From the NCBI GenBank assembly GCA_910589415.1, contig OU342633.1, positions 14,856,858 to 14,920,857 on the forward strand: a stretch of 64,000 bases of DNA. Reading direction: 5' to 3'. The position numbers and the translations under genes are program-made. The stretch's first letter is position 1. Every line of letters starts with the position of its first letter. Positions 34,897 through 43,980 of the stretch are shown piece by piece. Source of the DNA: Malachius bipustulatus (Eukaryota; Arthropoda; Insecta; Coleoptera; Melyridae). A model generated the notes under the pieces. That model saw nothing but the letters and a program-made list of their open reading frames with translations. It did no database searches and was not told the DNA's origin.

Positions 34897-34932
34897 TATA
34901 TAAAAGAGCCGTAACAGTAGCTACAGTCAGTT
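34897..34932 (+). promoter_or_regulatory. TATA box plus arthropod initiator (core promoter)
   Basis: TATATAAAAG occupies 34897-34906 and the initiator TCAGTT occupies 34927-34932. Taking the A of TCAGTT (34929) as +1 puts the TATAAAAG at -30, the canonical arthropod RNA polymerase II arrangement. There is no convincing downstream promoter element. Orientation and distance fit the downstream exon/intron model. Confidence 0.75.
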
Positions 34933-35084
34933 TACATTGGAAGTTAGTTGAGGCTGGAGCACTACACAGAGTTGTGACAAGTGAAATGAAATCAGAGATT
35001 ACAACATAATTGTTTAAAAATTGACAAATATTTATAATCATTGATTTTGGCGCGTTTTCGACTGGAGGCACCGGTTGACCTGAA
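34929..35084 (+). other. non-coding exon 1 (5'UTR) of the lipase-NACHT-ankyrin gene
   Basis: It starts at the predicted +1 and ends at GAA|GTAAGT (35085-35090), a perfect donor. It would splice to the acceptor tttatgtcttttag (AG at 36484-36485), placing the ATG nine bases into exon 2. A short uORF lies inside. The minus-strand 86-codon frame across this region is a shadow. Inferred from signals only; no transcript evidence. Confidence 0.6.
34986..35009 (+). promoter_or_regulatory. upstream ORF (7 codons) in the 5'UTR
   Basis: ATG at 34986 in context GAAATGA is followed by six codons and TAA. If exon 1 is real, this uORF could reduce translation of the main ORF, a common device for tightly controlled immune receptors. 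Confidence 0.4.
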
Positions 35085-36485
35085 GTAAGTGATGCTGTGA
35101 CCGCGCGCTCTCCGCCTTCTATCTCGAAAACGGTTCACAGTATGAAAATTTTTTTCAAGCAAAATTTGTAGAGAATTTCGTATTCTACAATATTGATAAT
35201 AAATACAAATAGCAAAAAAACCTATAGGAAATGAGATATTTACAAAAAAAGCGCAAAAAACCGATTTTTGTGACCTTTGACTTTGAAATTTAATAGTTGC
35301 GTACTTCCGAGATTCCTACCTAATTTAAGCTTAAATGACTGGACTATAATTCTCACCGAAGAGAAAACAACGACGCACGTAAACAAACGGAAAGTAACAT
35401 AATCTTAAGGGGTGGGGTATTCACAAGTCTCTTAAAATGCGTGTAGTTTTACGAAACCATGACAGTGCGTAGTTTTATACAAAATTTAACGATTCTAATT
35501 GGTTATCTGAAGTATTCTGAGTTGCGAAGTGATGATTTTCTAAAACTGCACCCACTCTAAAGAGACTCGCGTGAATACCCCTATGTTTATTAATAACATT
35601 GGACATATTTGTGTATGCGCCCCCAGAGAAAAAGACGGACCGCTGTCAAAGTCAGCTGTTCTGAAATGATCAATTAATATACTTATGCCCGTATTCACAA
35701 ACGATAATTTCCAAAATAATTACGTAATCAATTATCCCCATCTCATTCTATTGCGAAAAAACTGCATATCTCCATCTCACTCATTTAAATAATTACGTAA
35801 TTATTTAGGAAATTATCGTTTGTGAATACGGGCATTAGTGTTACCTCGTGTTACCTCATTTTAAAACAAAGAACAATATTAAAAGTGACGTTGCAGACGT
35901 TACTGTTACCTATAAACGTGACATGCACACTCTCAAAATTGACAATTAACATAATTTTTGTTTAGATGTTTAAAACACCTTTGAAAGAGGTTTGACATGC
36001 TTCTCACGCTTTTGAAGTTGACAGGAACAGACACGTCATTTTTTCTGATCAGTTTATCTCACACGATTCGAAAATATTCAAATCGACTACTAATTTTTTT
36101 AAAGTAAGTAATTTTTGAGCCGAAAACAAACAAACAAAAATTCGAAATGCAGCTTAACCAAATGAAGTCTCTGCAACACATGTGAAACACCTCAGATTGA
36201 GCGTCTGTAACTTTAAAGTCTTCCTGGTCTTTTCTATGCTCTGTCAAGTAGATTTCGTAGTGATTGTAACAGACTGACGAGTCCGTGAATAAGATGAAAC
36301 GTTAACGTCTATTCCTACGGGCAAAATACTTTTGAATGTTTCATAAGCTCAAACCAGAGATAGTTCTTCTTTTTCAATGTAAAACTTTTGGTTTTTTATC
36401 TGATCGATCTCAAACCTCACACCGAACTCTTCAAACGAAATCTCCCATCAAGCTTTGCTTTTTCATGTTTATTTATGTCTTTTAG
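35085..36485 (+). other. 5'UTR intron of the lipase-NACHT-ankyrin gene
   Basis: 1,401 nt from GTAAGT to tcttttag. It contains a Harbinger-type MITE (35686-35834), a 62-codon minus-strand frame of no apparent meaning (36059-36247), and otherwise AT-rich DNA. The proposal depends on the promoter and exon 1 above. Confidence 0.55.
35686..35834. mobile_element. 149-bp MITE with TTA target duplication
   Basis: Perfect or near-perfect terminal inverted repeats begin TGCCCGTATTCACAAACGAT. TTA flanks both sides (35683-35685, 35835-35837). The inner arms pair as 'aataattacgtaat'/'attacgtaattattt'. Type of target site suggests PIF/Harbinger mobilisation. Confidence 0.9.
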
Positions 36486-36494
36486 TGTCTCACG

Positions 36495-39400
36495 ATGAGC
36501 TCACCACCACCATCACCACCACCGGCACCCTTCTCCAGTGTACTCGGAGTCGACAAATGCATCCTCAAAAATCTCAACAAATGTAAAAATCAATTAATGG
36601 AAAAACTAAAAAAGAGAACCATCACCGATAAAGACGTACTCAACCTTGAACCACACCCAAGCGACTACCGCCTAGTATATTTCGCCGTCGAAGTCTACGA
36701 AGACAACTGCACCATCCCTGACGACTGGGATTGGAAATTACTAGTAAGAGTCGCCAACACCGAACTTGGAAACGGGTACGTAGGAGCGGCGTTCTTCAAC
36801 CCCATCCAGCAGCAAATAATCATCGCGCATCGCGGGACGAACGGCATTAACGACTACAATTCCTGGTGGAACAATTTGAATGGCGTCGTGAAGTGCTCCA
36901 CCTCCGCCCAAATCAACTCCGCTCTAACTTTCGCTGACTTCATTCGAGACGTAATTGTTAAGCTTCGTTCGGAGGTGAAATGGCGTTACCAGCTGTCCTT
37001 CACCGGTCACTCGTTGGGAGGTTTTCTGGCGCAGATAACCACCTTTGGGGTGAAATACTTGCAACGATGCCATGACTACATGTTCCGGAAATCAACGGAT
37101 GCGGGAATACACGGTCACTGCGTCACCTTCGATAATCCGGGCTGTGCGGAAATGTTGGACCTAATAACCGATCATTGCGATCTGAGATATCTCAAAACGA
37201 TTTTCCCATGCACCCTCGACATGACCGCTTACCTCTCGGCCCCTAACAAAGTGAACATGTGCAACCGTCACGTCGGAGTTGTGCTGAGACTGAAGTTGTC
37301 CTTCGAGGAGATCGATATCCGGTCCGTGCACTTTATACATTACCTTGTAACGACCCACGATAAGAACACGATCAAATCCGTCTTCGACCCTGATGGAGTA
37401 ACAATGTCAGTTGACGTCGATCAAATTTTTGACTGGCCCGTTACGTACGGCTATTCCGAAGAGGAATCCAAATTTTTCAAGTGCAGTCTTCAGAAAAATA
37501 ATTTCTACCCAGATCTTAACGAAACTGTCGTTCCCATCGGAAAAGGTCGTTTCAATAAGGTTCGTTACTACTCTAGGAAACACTCGGTTAATTCTTGTAA
37601 CGTCTCGTTGTTCTCAGAGGACGAACTGTTCTTTTTGGAGCATTGGCTGAAGATTGTTCAGTTACCCGTTACGATTAACGAGACGTTCTCGCCATTAGAT
37701 CGACCGTTTAATGTCTTGTTGTCTAAGTTCGAACGAACCGGAAGTTCTTTAAAATTTAACTGCGAGGCGTCAATGAAGGAAACGATTACAAGATGTAAAC
37801 AGATCGTCCGGTGGTATCCTGAAGAGATCATAACATGTTTACACTCGTTTCAATCGAAATTGCACGATGCTATTATGAAGGTCGCCATTGATTCTTATAA
37901 CGAATCGTTTGATAATTGTAACGTTAATTTTAACGATTCGATTAAACTGGAGAATTTCCTTGAAGCAAAAAAGAATGTTTTATTAATAAAACCGAGTGTT
38001 AAAAACTATAAAATCGAGATGTTACGATTATTTAACATTTTCAAACAAATCCGTTCTAAGCAGAGCAATAATATTGATAAATACACCGGGAATGATAATT
38101 TTATCTTCGTTAATCAACCATATCTGCTCTCGTTATTTAAATATACTGAGGTCGATTTATTTATAAATTCACAATTAAATTTATTATTCGTTGATTTACT
38201 TAACGAAACCGTTAAAGGCGACGTCTTGAATCTGATAAAGAGATTCGCGGAAGGCGTTCGTAAAGTTGTAATAGTAAACGGCTCAAATATTAATTTATCT
38301 CAAACGAGCAGTAGAGAAATCGCGTCACCCGAATTCAAATTTATCGACCTAACGGTGGCTAGTCAAGATTGGGTGTTAAATAAAAAAATAATAAAATTCC
38401 GGAACGAGACTTACTCCTTAGCTACTTTCTTCAACACGGCCAATGATGACCGTACAAAAAACTCATCAATCGTCAACGATTATCAATTCTTAGATCTGTT
38501 ACTAAACGATCGTTACATCGAGCTGAAAAACAACTCGCTCAATCTCTCGAAATTGGACAATTTCTACATTCAAGCAGACAATGACCAAAGTTACTCGTAT
38601 GAGGATTTCGTTAAGTTAATCGAGAACTGTGAATGTGATCTAAACGAATCAAAAATTCTAATAACGCACGTTTGCGATCGTCTAAATTTCGAAATCCGCT
38701 GCGATCAGTTACAAACGGCCGACCTTAACGAAGCGTCGCAATATTTTAAGGAACGCTGCAATGAAAACAGTTCCAGGAAGTTTTACTGGTTCCACTACGA
38801 TCAAAAGGTCTCGTTACAACAAATCTATAATCCCGAATTATACATCCCCCGATCATTCAACGAAATGGTTCTCGACGAAACGAAAGTAACGGATTCGATT
38901 AAAGAACAGTTATTGCGACAAGAAAATGAAAGAGCTGATAACCGCGTCACTGTTGAATTAACTAAAACTGGCAAACGACCCGTGAAATGCAAATTCAGGG
39001 TAAATCGAAAAAGCGATAACGTTACCTACGTCTGGGATAGAAAGGATAACAATAACGAGATTGACGACATCGAGATTGACGATATTCGTGATTTCTTAAC
39101 GATGTCCCATGACGGTTTGTTAGCGGAACAAGAATTAGTTGATCGGAGGGTTTTGTTAATAACGGGAGATCCTGGAATCGGCAAATCGACCACCGTAAGG
39201 AACCTGATCTCGAAGATCGAACGCAGTTGGGTTTTCAAACTGACTTATAACGACTGCGCGACGATCGTTACAAGACTGAACAGTAAGTTTGAGATCGATA
39301 GGATCTCCGAGCAGCTGCTCAAGATTAAAACGAACAATGAATTCGATTTCCTTAAATATCATCTCGCCGGAAAAACGCCGATCAAAGTTGTGTTCTTGTT

Positions 39401-41351
39401 TGACGAGATATTCGACTCGTCCTACGATCAAAAATACGAGACACCGATAATCGAATTCTTGCAGTATCTGCGCGACGAAACTGAATCGTTGGTTATAGTA
39501 ACATCTCGCAAGACTAAACGAACGATGCTCGAGAACGCTCTGGAAACCTTCTCGATACAATTTGAACAGTTGAATCGGGAAGATGTCGAAGGGTACTTAA
39601 CAAATTACTGGAGCGACTTGTTTCATCTTGACTTAAAACTGAAACCGTTAACGTTAAACGGTCTTAACGACTACATCAAGACGCTTCTCGATAAAGCGAC
39701 GAAGGTCTTCCATCAGAACATTCTCAGCTTCGTCGGAATTCCGCTTCAAATGAAACTGTTGGCAGAAGTGGCGGCGCCGGGTAACCCGTCTACGTCCACG
39801 AAAAGTCTCGATCGGATCTCGCTGGAGTTTCCCAACAGTTTAACGGGGATCTACGAAGCTTTCATTGCAAAAAAGCTCTCGATTGTTTGCAACAAAGAGG
39901 GTCTCAGGGAGTCGTCCTCGTCCAAGAAAGTCTACCTCAAATCGATCGATAAACAACTACGAGCTTTCTCCGCTGCGAAGTACGGTTTCGATAATGACAA
40001 TTTTGAAGAACTGGAAACCCTGCAAGTCTTGCAAGAGACGGGATTAATCCAGGGCTCCGAATTCATCCATCAGACGATCCAGGAGTTTTATTTCGCCAGT
40101 CAAATTTTTGCTTGGTTGAAGGAATGTAACGGGAGACACGGGGATAGGAGACCTGGACTAATAGACTTTCTCCTGGAGAAAATCTTCAACTCTTGGAAGT
40201 TTAGTATCGTCCAGATGTTTCTGGAGACGTACGTTTCGCAAATAACTCCCGAAGATGCTCCATTTTATTCTCGCAAAATTGTGGAGGAGTTGATGAACGA
40301 CTCATCGTCTTCATTTATTGATAGAATATCAAGCACAGTTTTAATCTGCAGTTTAATCCTAAGGAACTGTCAAGGTATCGCGATATTTATCCTGGAATCA
40401 TTCAAGAAATATCATGAGCACGAGACCGAGGCTTTTTTACAGTTATTAACTGGAGAAAATTTTAATGGAAAAACTGCTCTCTTTGTCGCTTGTGAGTGTA
40501 ATCAAACACGTGTCATCGATTGGTTCGTCCGATTTCTTAAAACGCAATTAACGGAAACGCAGAATCGAATTATAATCGCCAGTTTCTGTCGACTGCCTGG
40601 CACGAAGTCCTTGGACGCTCTTGATAACTTCATCGCTCGGATCCCAGCTGCGTGGGTAAGAAATGTTAAGGAAATCGTCGATTTAGTAAAAAAAGGTAAT
40701 GTTGTGCTTGGTAATTTTATTTTCGCGGCGAAAAATGGTTCTTTGGAAATTGTTCGAAACTGCTTAACGAACGTAAGCGACACACTTAAGTCCCATTTAC
40801 TTGGCACCTATTCATTTTCTCTTGAATCGTCCAACGCTCTTCACTTAGCCGTTATACACGATCACCCAGAAATCGTTCGTCTCCTAATCAAACACGGATC
40901 GAACGTCAATGAAGTGAACTCCGACCAGGTGACCCCGATCGCTCTTGCTTGTGAATCTGGAAACGTCGAGATTCTGCGTTTCTTAATCGATCACGGGGGT
41001 GATTATAAAACAAAGGACAATCGAGGAGTCACCCCGTTTCATCGATCAGCAACGGAAGGTCACGGGGATGTCGTGAAATATTTCCTGGATGAATTAAAAT
41101 ACGAAGAAGTTAACCAGAAGGATTCGGATAGCCACACCGCGCTACACAGTGCTACTATGAACAATCATTTGGCGGTCGTGGAAATTTTATTAAAGCACGA
41201 CGGGATTGATGTGAACGTAGAAAATAATTACGGCTGGAGACCTCTGGATTTTGCCGTTAAAACGCAAAATTTTGAATTAATCAAGAGGATCGTGAAAGCG
41301 GGACAAATATCGATTACGAGGACTATTATGATTACGATGACGATTCCTTAA
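36495..41351 (+). CDS. lipase-like / NACHT NTPase / ankyrin protein (NLR-like)
   Basis: 1618 codons, no intron. A proline-rich start (residues 2-13) precedes a class-3-lipase-like domain (about 50-310) with oxyanion-type HRGT (112-115), nucleophile elbow GHSLGG (171-176, Ser173), candidate acid D213 and His279 or His282. Residues 330-880 form a long region I do not recognise. A STAND/NACHT NTPase follows: Walker A GDPGIGKST (891-899), Walker B VVFLFDE (965-971), sensor-like VTSR (to 1005) and the NACHT C-terminal motif FIHQTIQEFYFA (from 1190). Ankyrin repeats run from about 1444 to 1603. In the family logic the repeats sense, the NACHT oligomerises on NTP, and the lipase-like domain would hydrolyse lipid as effector; this function is inferred. 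There is no signal peptide or membrane segment, so it is probably cytosolic. The start is supported by the splice acceptor nine bases upstream. Codons are more GC- and CpG-rich than flanks. The last 15 residues are out of frame with the true C-terminus. Confidence 0.92.
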   Translation: MSSPPPSPPPAPFSSVLGVDKCILKNLNKCKNQLMEKLKKRTITDKDVLNLEPHPSDYRLVYFAVEVYEDNCTIPDDWDWKLLVRVANTELGNGYVGAAFFNPIQQQIIIAHRGTNGINDYNSWWNNLNGVVKCSTSAQINSALTFADFIRDVIVKLRSEVKWRYQLSFTGHSLGGFLAQITTFGVKYLQRCHDYMFRKSTDAGIHGHCVTFDNPGCAEMLDLITDHCDLRYLKTIFPCTLDMTAYLSAPNKVNMCNRHVGVVLRLKLSFEEIDIRSVHFIHYLVTTHDKNTIKSVFDPDGVTMSVDVDQIFDWPVTYGYSEEESKFFKCSLQKNNFYPDLNETVVPIGKGRFNKVRYYSRKHSVNSCNVSLFSEDELFFLEHWLKIVQLPVTINETFSPLDRPFNVLLSKFERTGSSLKFNCEASMKETITRCKQIVRWYPEEIITCLHSFQSKLHDAIMKVAIDSYNESFDNCNVNFNDSIKLENFLEAKKNVLLIKPSVKNYKIEMLRLFNIFKQIRSKQSNNIDKYTGNDNFIFVNQPYLLSLFKYTEVDLFINSQLNLLFVDLLNETVKGDVLNLIKRFAEGVRKVVIVNGSNINLSQTSSREIASPEFKFIDLTVASQDWVLNKKIIKFRNETYSLATFFNTANDDRTKNSSIVNDYQFLDLLLNDRYIELKNNSLNLSKLDNFYIQADNDQSYSYEDFVKLIENCECDLNESKILITHVCDRLNFEIRCDQLQTADLNEASQYFKERCNENSSRKFYWFHYDQKVSLQQIYNPELYIPRSFNEMVLDETKVTDSIKEQLLRQENERADNRVTVELTKTGKRPVKCKFRVNRKSDNVTYVWDRKDNNNEIDDIEIDDIRDFLTMSHDGLLAEQELVDRRVLLITGDPGIGKSTTVRNLISKIERSWVFKLTYNDCATIVTRLNSKFEIDRISEQLLKIKTNNEFDFLKYHLAGKTPIKVVFLFDEIFDSSYDQKYETPIIEFLQYLRDETESLVIVTSRKTKRTMLENALETFSIQFEQLNREDVEGYLTNYWSDLFHLDLKLKPLTLNGLNDYIKTLLDKATKVFHQNILSFVGIPLQMKLLAEVAAPGNPSTSTKSLDRISLEFPNSLTGIYEAFIAKKLSIVCNKEGLRESSSSKKVYLKSIDKQLRAFSAAKYGFDNDNFEELETLQVLQETGLIQGSEFIHQTIQEFYFASQIFAWLKECNGRHGDRRPGLIDFLLEKIFNSWKFSIVQMFLETYVSQITPEDAPFYSRKIVEELMNDSSSSFIDRISSTVLICSLILRNCQGIAIFILESFKKYHEHETEAFLQLLTGENFNGKTALFVACECNQTRVIDWFVRFLKTQLTETQNRIIIASFCRLPGTKSLDALDNFIARIPAAWVRNVKEIVDLVKKGNVVLGNFIFAAKNGSLEIVRNCLTNVSDTLKSHLLGTYSFSLESSNALHLAVIHDHPEIVRLLIKHGSNVNEVNSDQVTPIALACESGNVEILRFLIDHGGDYKTKDNRGVTPFHRSATEGHGDVVKYFLDELKYEEVNQKDSDSHTALHSATMNNHLAVVEILLKHDGIDVNVENNYGWRPLDFAVKTQNFELIKRIVKAGQISITRTIMITMTIP

Positions 41352-41689
41352 TCGAGCCAGGATCGAGCCAGAATGTCAGTAATGAGAGCTCGAACTCTAT
41401 GAACGAGATTACTCACGCTTGTGATACCGGAAACCTTGAGCTGCTCCGTCGCATAATCGATCAGGGGGGTGATTATAAAAAAGGGGACAATCGAGGAGTC
41501 ACCCCGTTTCATCGAGCAGCAACCAGAGGTCACGTAGATATCGTGAAATATTTCCTGTACGAATTAAAATACGAAGAAGTAAACTGTAAGGATTCGCACG
41601 GCGACACCGCGCTACACCGTGCGGCCGGGAACAATCATATGGTGGTCGTGGACCTCTTGTTGAAACACGACGGGATTGACGCGAACGCG
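40941..41689 (+). repeat. internal duplication of the ankyrin-coding block, offset 470 nt
   Basis: Copy 1 (about 40941-41219) and copy 2 (about 41415-41689) share long identical strings such as 'gacaatcgaggagtcacccc' (41017 and 41487) and GATTATAAAA (41001 and 41471). All aligned points are 470 nt apart. 470 is one short of a multiple of three, matching the frame change between the copies. Confidence 0.92.
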
Positions 41690-41953
41690 ACAAATTGTCT
41701 CGGGATCAAACCTTTCCAAATCGTTATCCATTGGGAAGGTTTCGGTATATACGTTGTTAAGTTTCAGGAAGCGGGCGCAATGATTCAAACGAACGATTAC
41801 GAAATGTTACCGATTAAAATGGCCAGAAAGTACACACCGAAGCACATTGTCAAATTGTTGAAGAAGCTAAAAGGGAAGCCACCCGAATCGGTACGAAATA
41901 ATTCTAATAACAATACTGTTCTTGCTGCTGTATACTCTAATCACAAAAAATAA
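41303..41953 (+). CDS. displaced C-terminal ankyrin segment of the lipase-NACHT gene
   Basis: From ACA at 41303, in the frame one base back from the main ORF, the reading stays open for 216 codons to TAA at 41951-41953. It encodes an acidic linker (DYEDYYDYDDDSLIEPGSS), a second copy of the ankyrin block (NRGVTPFHRAATRGH, then LLLKHDGIDAN) and a basic tail (KLLKKLKGKPPE). The ankyrin pattern around the junction resumes after the codon pair for A-G, so the main frame appears to have lost one base near 41301-41303. An internal ATG at 41399 is not needed. Without the lesion the protein would be about 1.8 thousand residues. Sequencing error, a null allele, or a tolerated truncation are all possible. 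Confidence 0.85.
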   Translation, partial: TNIDYEDYYDYDDDSLIEPGSSQNVSNESSNSMNEITHACDTGNLELLRRIIDQGGDYKKGDNRGVTPFHRAATRGHVDIVKYFLYELKYEEVNCKDSHGDTALHRAAGNNHMVVVDLLLKHDGIDANATNCLGIKPFQIVIHWEGFGIYVVKFQEAGAMIQTNDYEMLPIKMARKYTPKHIVKLLKKLKGKPPESVRNNSNNNTVLAAVYSNHKK

Positions 41954-42259
41954 TACTCGCAAACTTGATTTAAGATTTATTGCAGATGGAAATTAACGAC
42001 ATTTGTAATTCTTGTAATTACGGAGAAGAAACAAGATAAAAACTAGTTCTCGGAAAAAAAATCACAAATTTTTATGTGTTATAACTTTTGAAATTGTTAA
42101 AAATGAATTTTCTATTCAATACAAAGGAAAAATAATAGAAAGCATATCATAGGAAAATTAATATTTTATTATATTGTTGGGATTTTGCTGTTTGCGACAA
42201 GGTGTTCTACGGGTGTTACATTTTTTTTTTAAGTTTCAAATTAAGGAAAATATAATAAA
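41954..42259 (+). terminator. 3'UTR with polyadenylation signal
   Basis: AT-rich sequence follows the displaced stop. AATAAA lies at 42254-42259, about 300 nt downstream, with T-rich sequence after it. An earlier ATAATA-type variant is also present. This is the most likely polyadenylation region of the gene. Confidence 0.5.
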
Positions 42260-42539
42260 CATAAATTTTGTATGTGTAAAGGAAATAATTTTTTTTTTTA
42301 ATTGGAAAAAACAAAATTATAAAAATATTTCCTAAATGTCTGTTTTATTTGAAAAACCGACTTCCAAAACTAGATGTTCGGATTCCACGCCACCCAAGAG
42401 GTTCCGATTTTCAGCGCACTGTGTTTTTTTTTAAGTGAACCTTCAGCAATAACCCTACACGCCACTGAATTCAAAACTTACAAAAATATAATTAAAAAAT
42501 CTAATTATCATTTTCAGGAACAGTATCATCGGTATAAAA
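42260..42539. other. no recognised feature
   Basis: AT-rich. 'gattccacgccac' near 42381 resembles a phrase in repeat family F, and may be a fragment of it. Confidence 0.3.
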
Positions 42540-42794
42540 CTAAACTACTTCTTTATTAAAGGGTACTGTAAATTTGCTAGGATTTGTTTTAAAGATAATG
42601 AAATTATAATCAAATAAAGAAGTCGATATAAAACTTAATTTCTTAAAACTCTCCGTCCTTTTAATTGTCCTCTCCACATGAATTCTCGCCCAGGCCATAC
42701 ATTCTGTTCGGTGGATTTGTTCTGGCGTAAATTGTGGCGAAGCTCCAAATCTCACGGTTCCATCTGTTGTAGCACCCCAACTGGCAAACAACAT
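42540..42794 (-). pseudogene. C-terminal scrap of a DDE-superfamily transposase
   Basis: The minus-strand frame encodes FGASPQFTPEQIHRTECMAW, then ARIHVERTIKRTESFKKLSF. QFT/QL-x-EQ-x-x-RT-x-x-IA-x-ARIHVER-x-I-x-R is the conserved helix containing the last catalytic glutamate of DDE_4-type endonucleases. Only this C-terminal portion is present; the aspartates are absent. The following residues (ISTSLFDYNFIIF) are compatible with the family. It lies 0.6 kb 3' of the NACHT gene. Confidence 0.65.
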
Positions 42795-42795
42795 C

Positions 42796-43049
42796 TAAAA
42801 AAACCTTCTTGCGCATCAATCGCAGAAATAGTGTATTTTTATGCGATTCAATAATAAATATTTTCTTCCTATTGTTTTTTTATAATGAATATAATGAAAA
42901 AATAATCCGATTTTTTTGGGGGGAAAAGCGGAAAACCACCTACCTACCAAAAAAAAAAAGAATAACCCTCTCGTGGTTTCGAACCCGCATCAACAGTTTA
43001 CTATTTAGGCAAGGGTACACCCTTGCCTAACTAACTGAGCCAAGAAGCC
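42796..43049 (-). repeat. tRNA-derived SINE, second family
   Basis: On the minus strand the head at 43049 reads GGCTTCTTGGCTCAGTTAG with an A-box. A B-box GGGTTCGAAACC lies near 42985 and is followed by an unrelated body. The distal segment near 42800-42865 recurs at about 23485. The tRNA-like part also contains a strong internal hairpin (GGCAAGGGTGTACCCTTGCC). It is not a tRNA gene, since a body follows and the acceptor stem does not pair. Confidence 0.6.
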
Positions 43050-43684
43050 TTTCAAATTTGTAGCGATGACCGAGTAGGTATATGTAGTACGTCAAATACA
43101 CCTACACATTTTATTTTTTAAACTGGTCGTATCTTTGTTATTAAAAAACCAATTTGAATACTTTTTCCACCTGCATGTAGGTGATTTAATTGTTGTTGCG
43201 TTTGCTCTTCTAATTTTCAGAACCATTCATAATTGAATGTGGAAAAAAATAAAAAATAAATTGCGAACCCTTTCATTGATTTAATAATTTTATATAAGTG
43301 TAAGCTAATTTTGCACAAGCGAAAAACTTTTTTGTTTTTCGTTTAAAGTGCTACATTAATCGAGGCGAATTGAAGCTAAGACATCAAATTATATGTTAAA
43401 GCAAAAAAAAATGGAAAATTTCGGTTCAACTTCTTCAAAAATGGACTCATAAACGGTTATAGAATTGACACATTTTCACCCTTTTTCCTACCCACGACAC
43501 TGGCTTATTAATGGAAAATATGCTAATTTTATTGCATTAACTCAAATTTCCAATAATTTTCTTCAAATCCTGTTAATTTGATTTCAAAGTTTTTTTTGCC
43601 ATCTTGCTCACACGGGGGCTCAAAAAATTGGAAATTTTCCGAAAATTCAAATGGCTGCCATTTTGAAACGGCTCGGCCGATTTT

Positions 43685-43980
43685 GCTCAAGTGCAATACC
43701 AGACCACTCCTTGTGCATATCTTACTCCCACAAAAATTTCAGCCTCCTAGATTCAAAACTGCGACCTGAAATGAGGTGACAAAAACCGGATATGTGGAAC
43801 TTTGAAGGGACACCCTGTAGAAGTGATGGGACTTTTTTAAATTTGTTCAACGAAAATCTAACGTCATTCCAAAGATTTACAAGAATCCAAAATTTCGTTC
43901 ACTAATCTTGAAAGATAAAGCTACAGGAGCGTTTTGAAAATCGAAATTTCGCGATTTTGGAGAAATATATATGTATATAA
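43685..43980 (+). repeat. interspersed repeat family B, copy 2
   Basis: Same order of segments as 3275-3560, including CACCCTGTAGAAGTGATGGG and 'agctacaggagcg'. It ends at an (ATAT)-like run at about 43975. Confidence 0.75.

Noticed and set aside
34811..35071. 86-codon minus-strand frame
   Set aside because: Antisense to the predicted promoter and 5'UTR exon of the NACHT gene; no domain and no splice or start support.
41290..41320. programmed -1 ribosomal frameshift linking the two ankyrin frames
   Set aside because: No X-XXY-YYZ slippery heptamer and no obvious downstream pseudoknot; a one-base loss explains the register better.
36495..41953. bacterial or symbiont contamination as source of the NACHT gene
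   Set aside because: It lies between insect-type repeats with an RNA polymerase II promoter and splice signals, and there are no operon neighbours. Ancient transfer remains possible.
42963..43049. second tRNA-like sequence with GGGTTCGAAACC
   Set aside because: Acceptor stem does not close and a repeat body follows; SINE, not tRNA.
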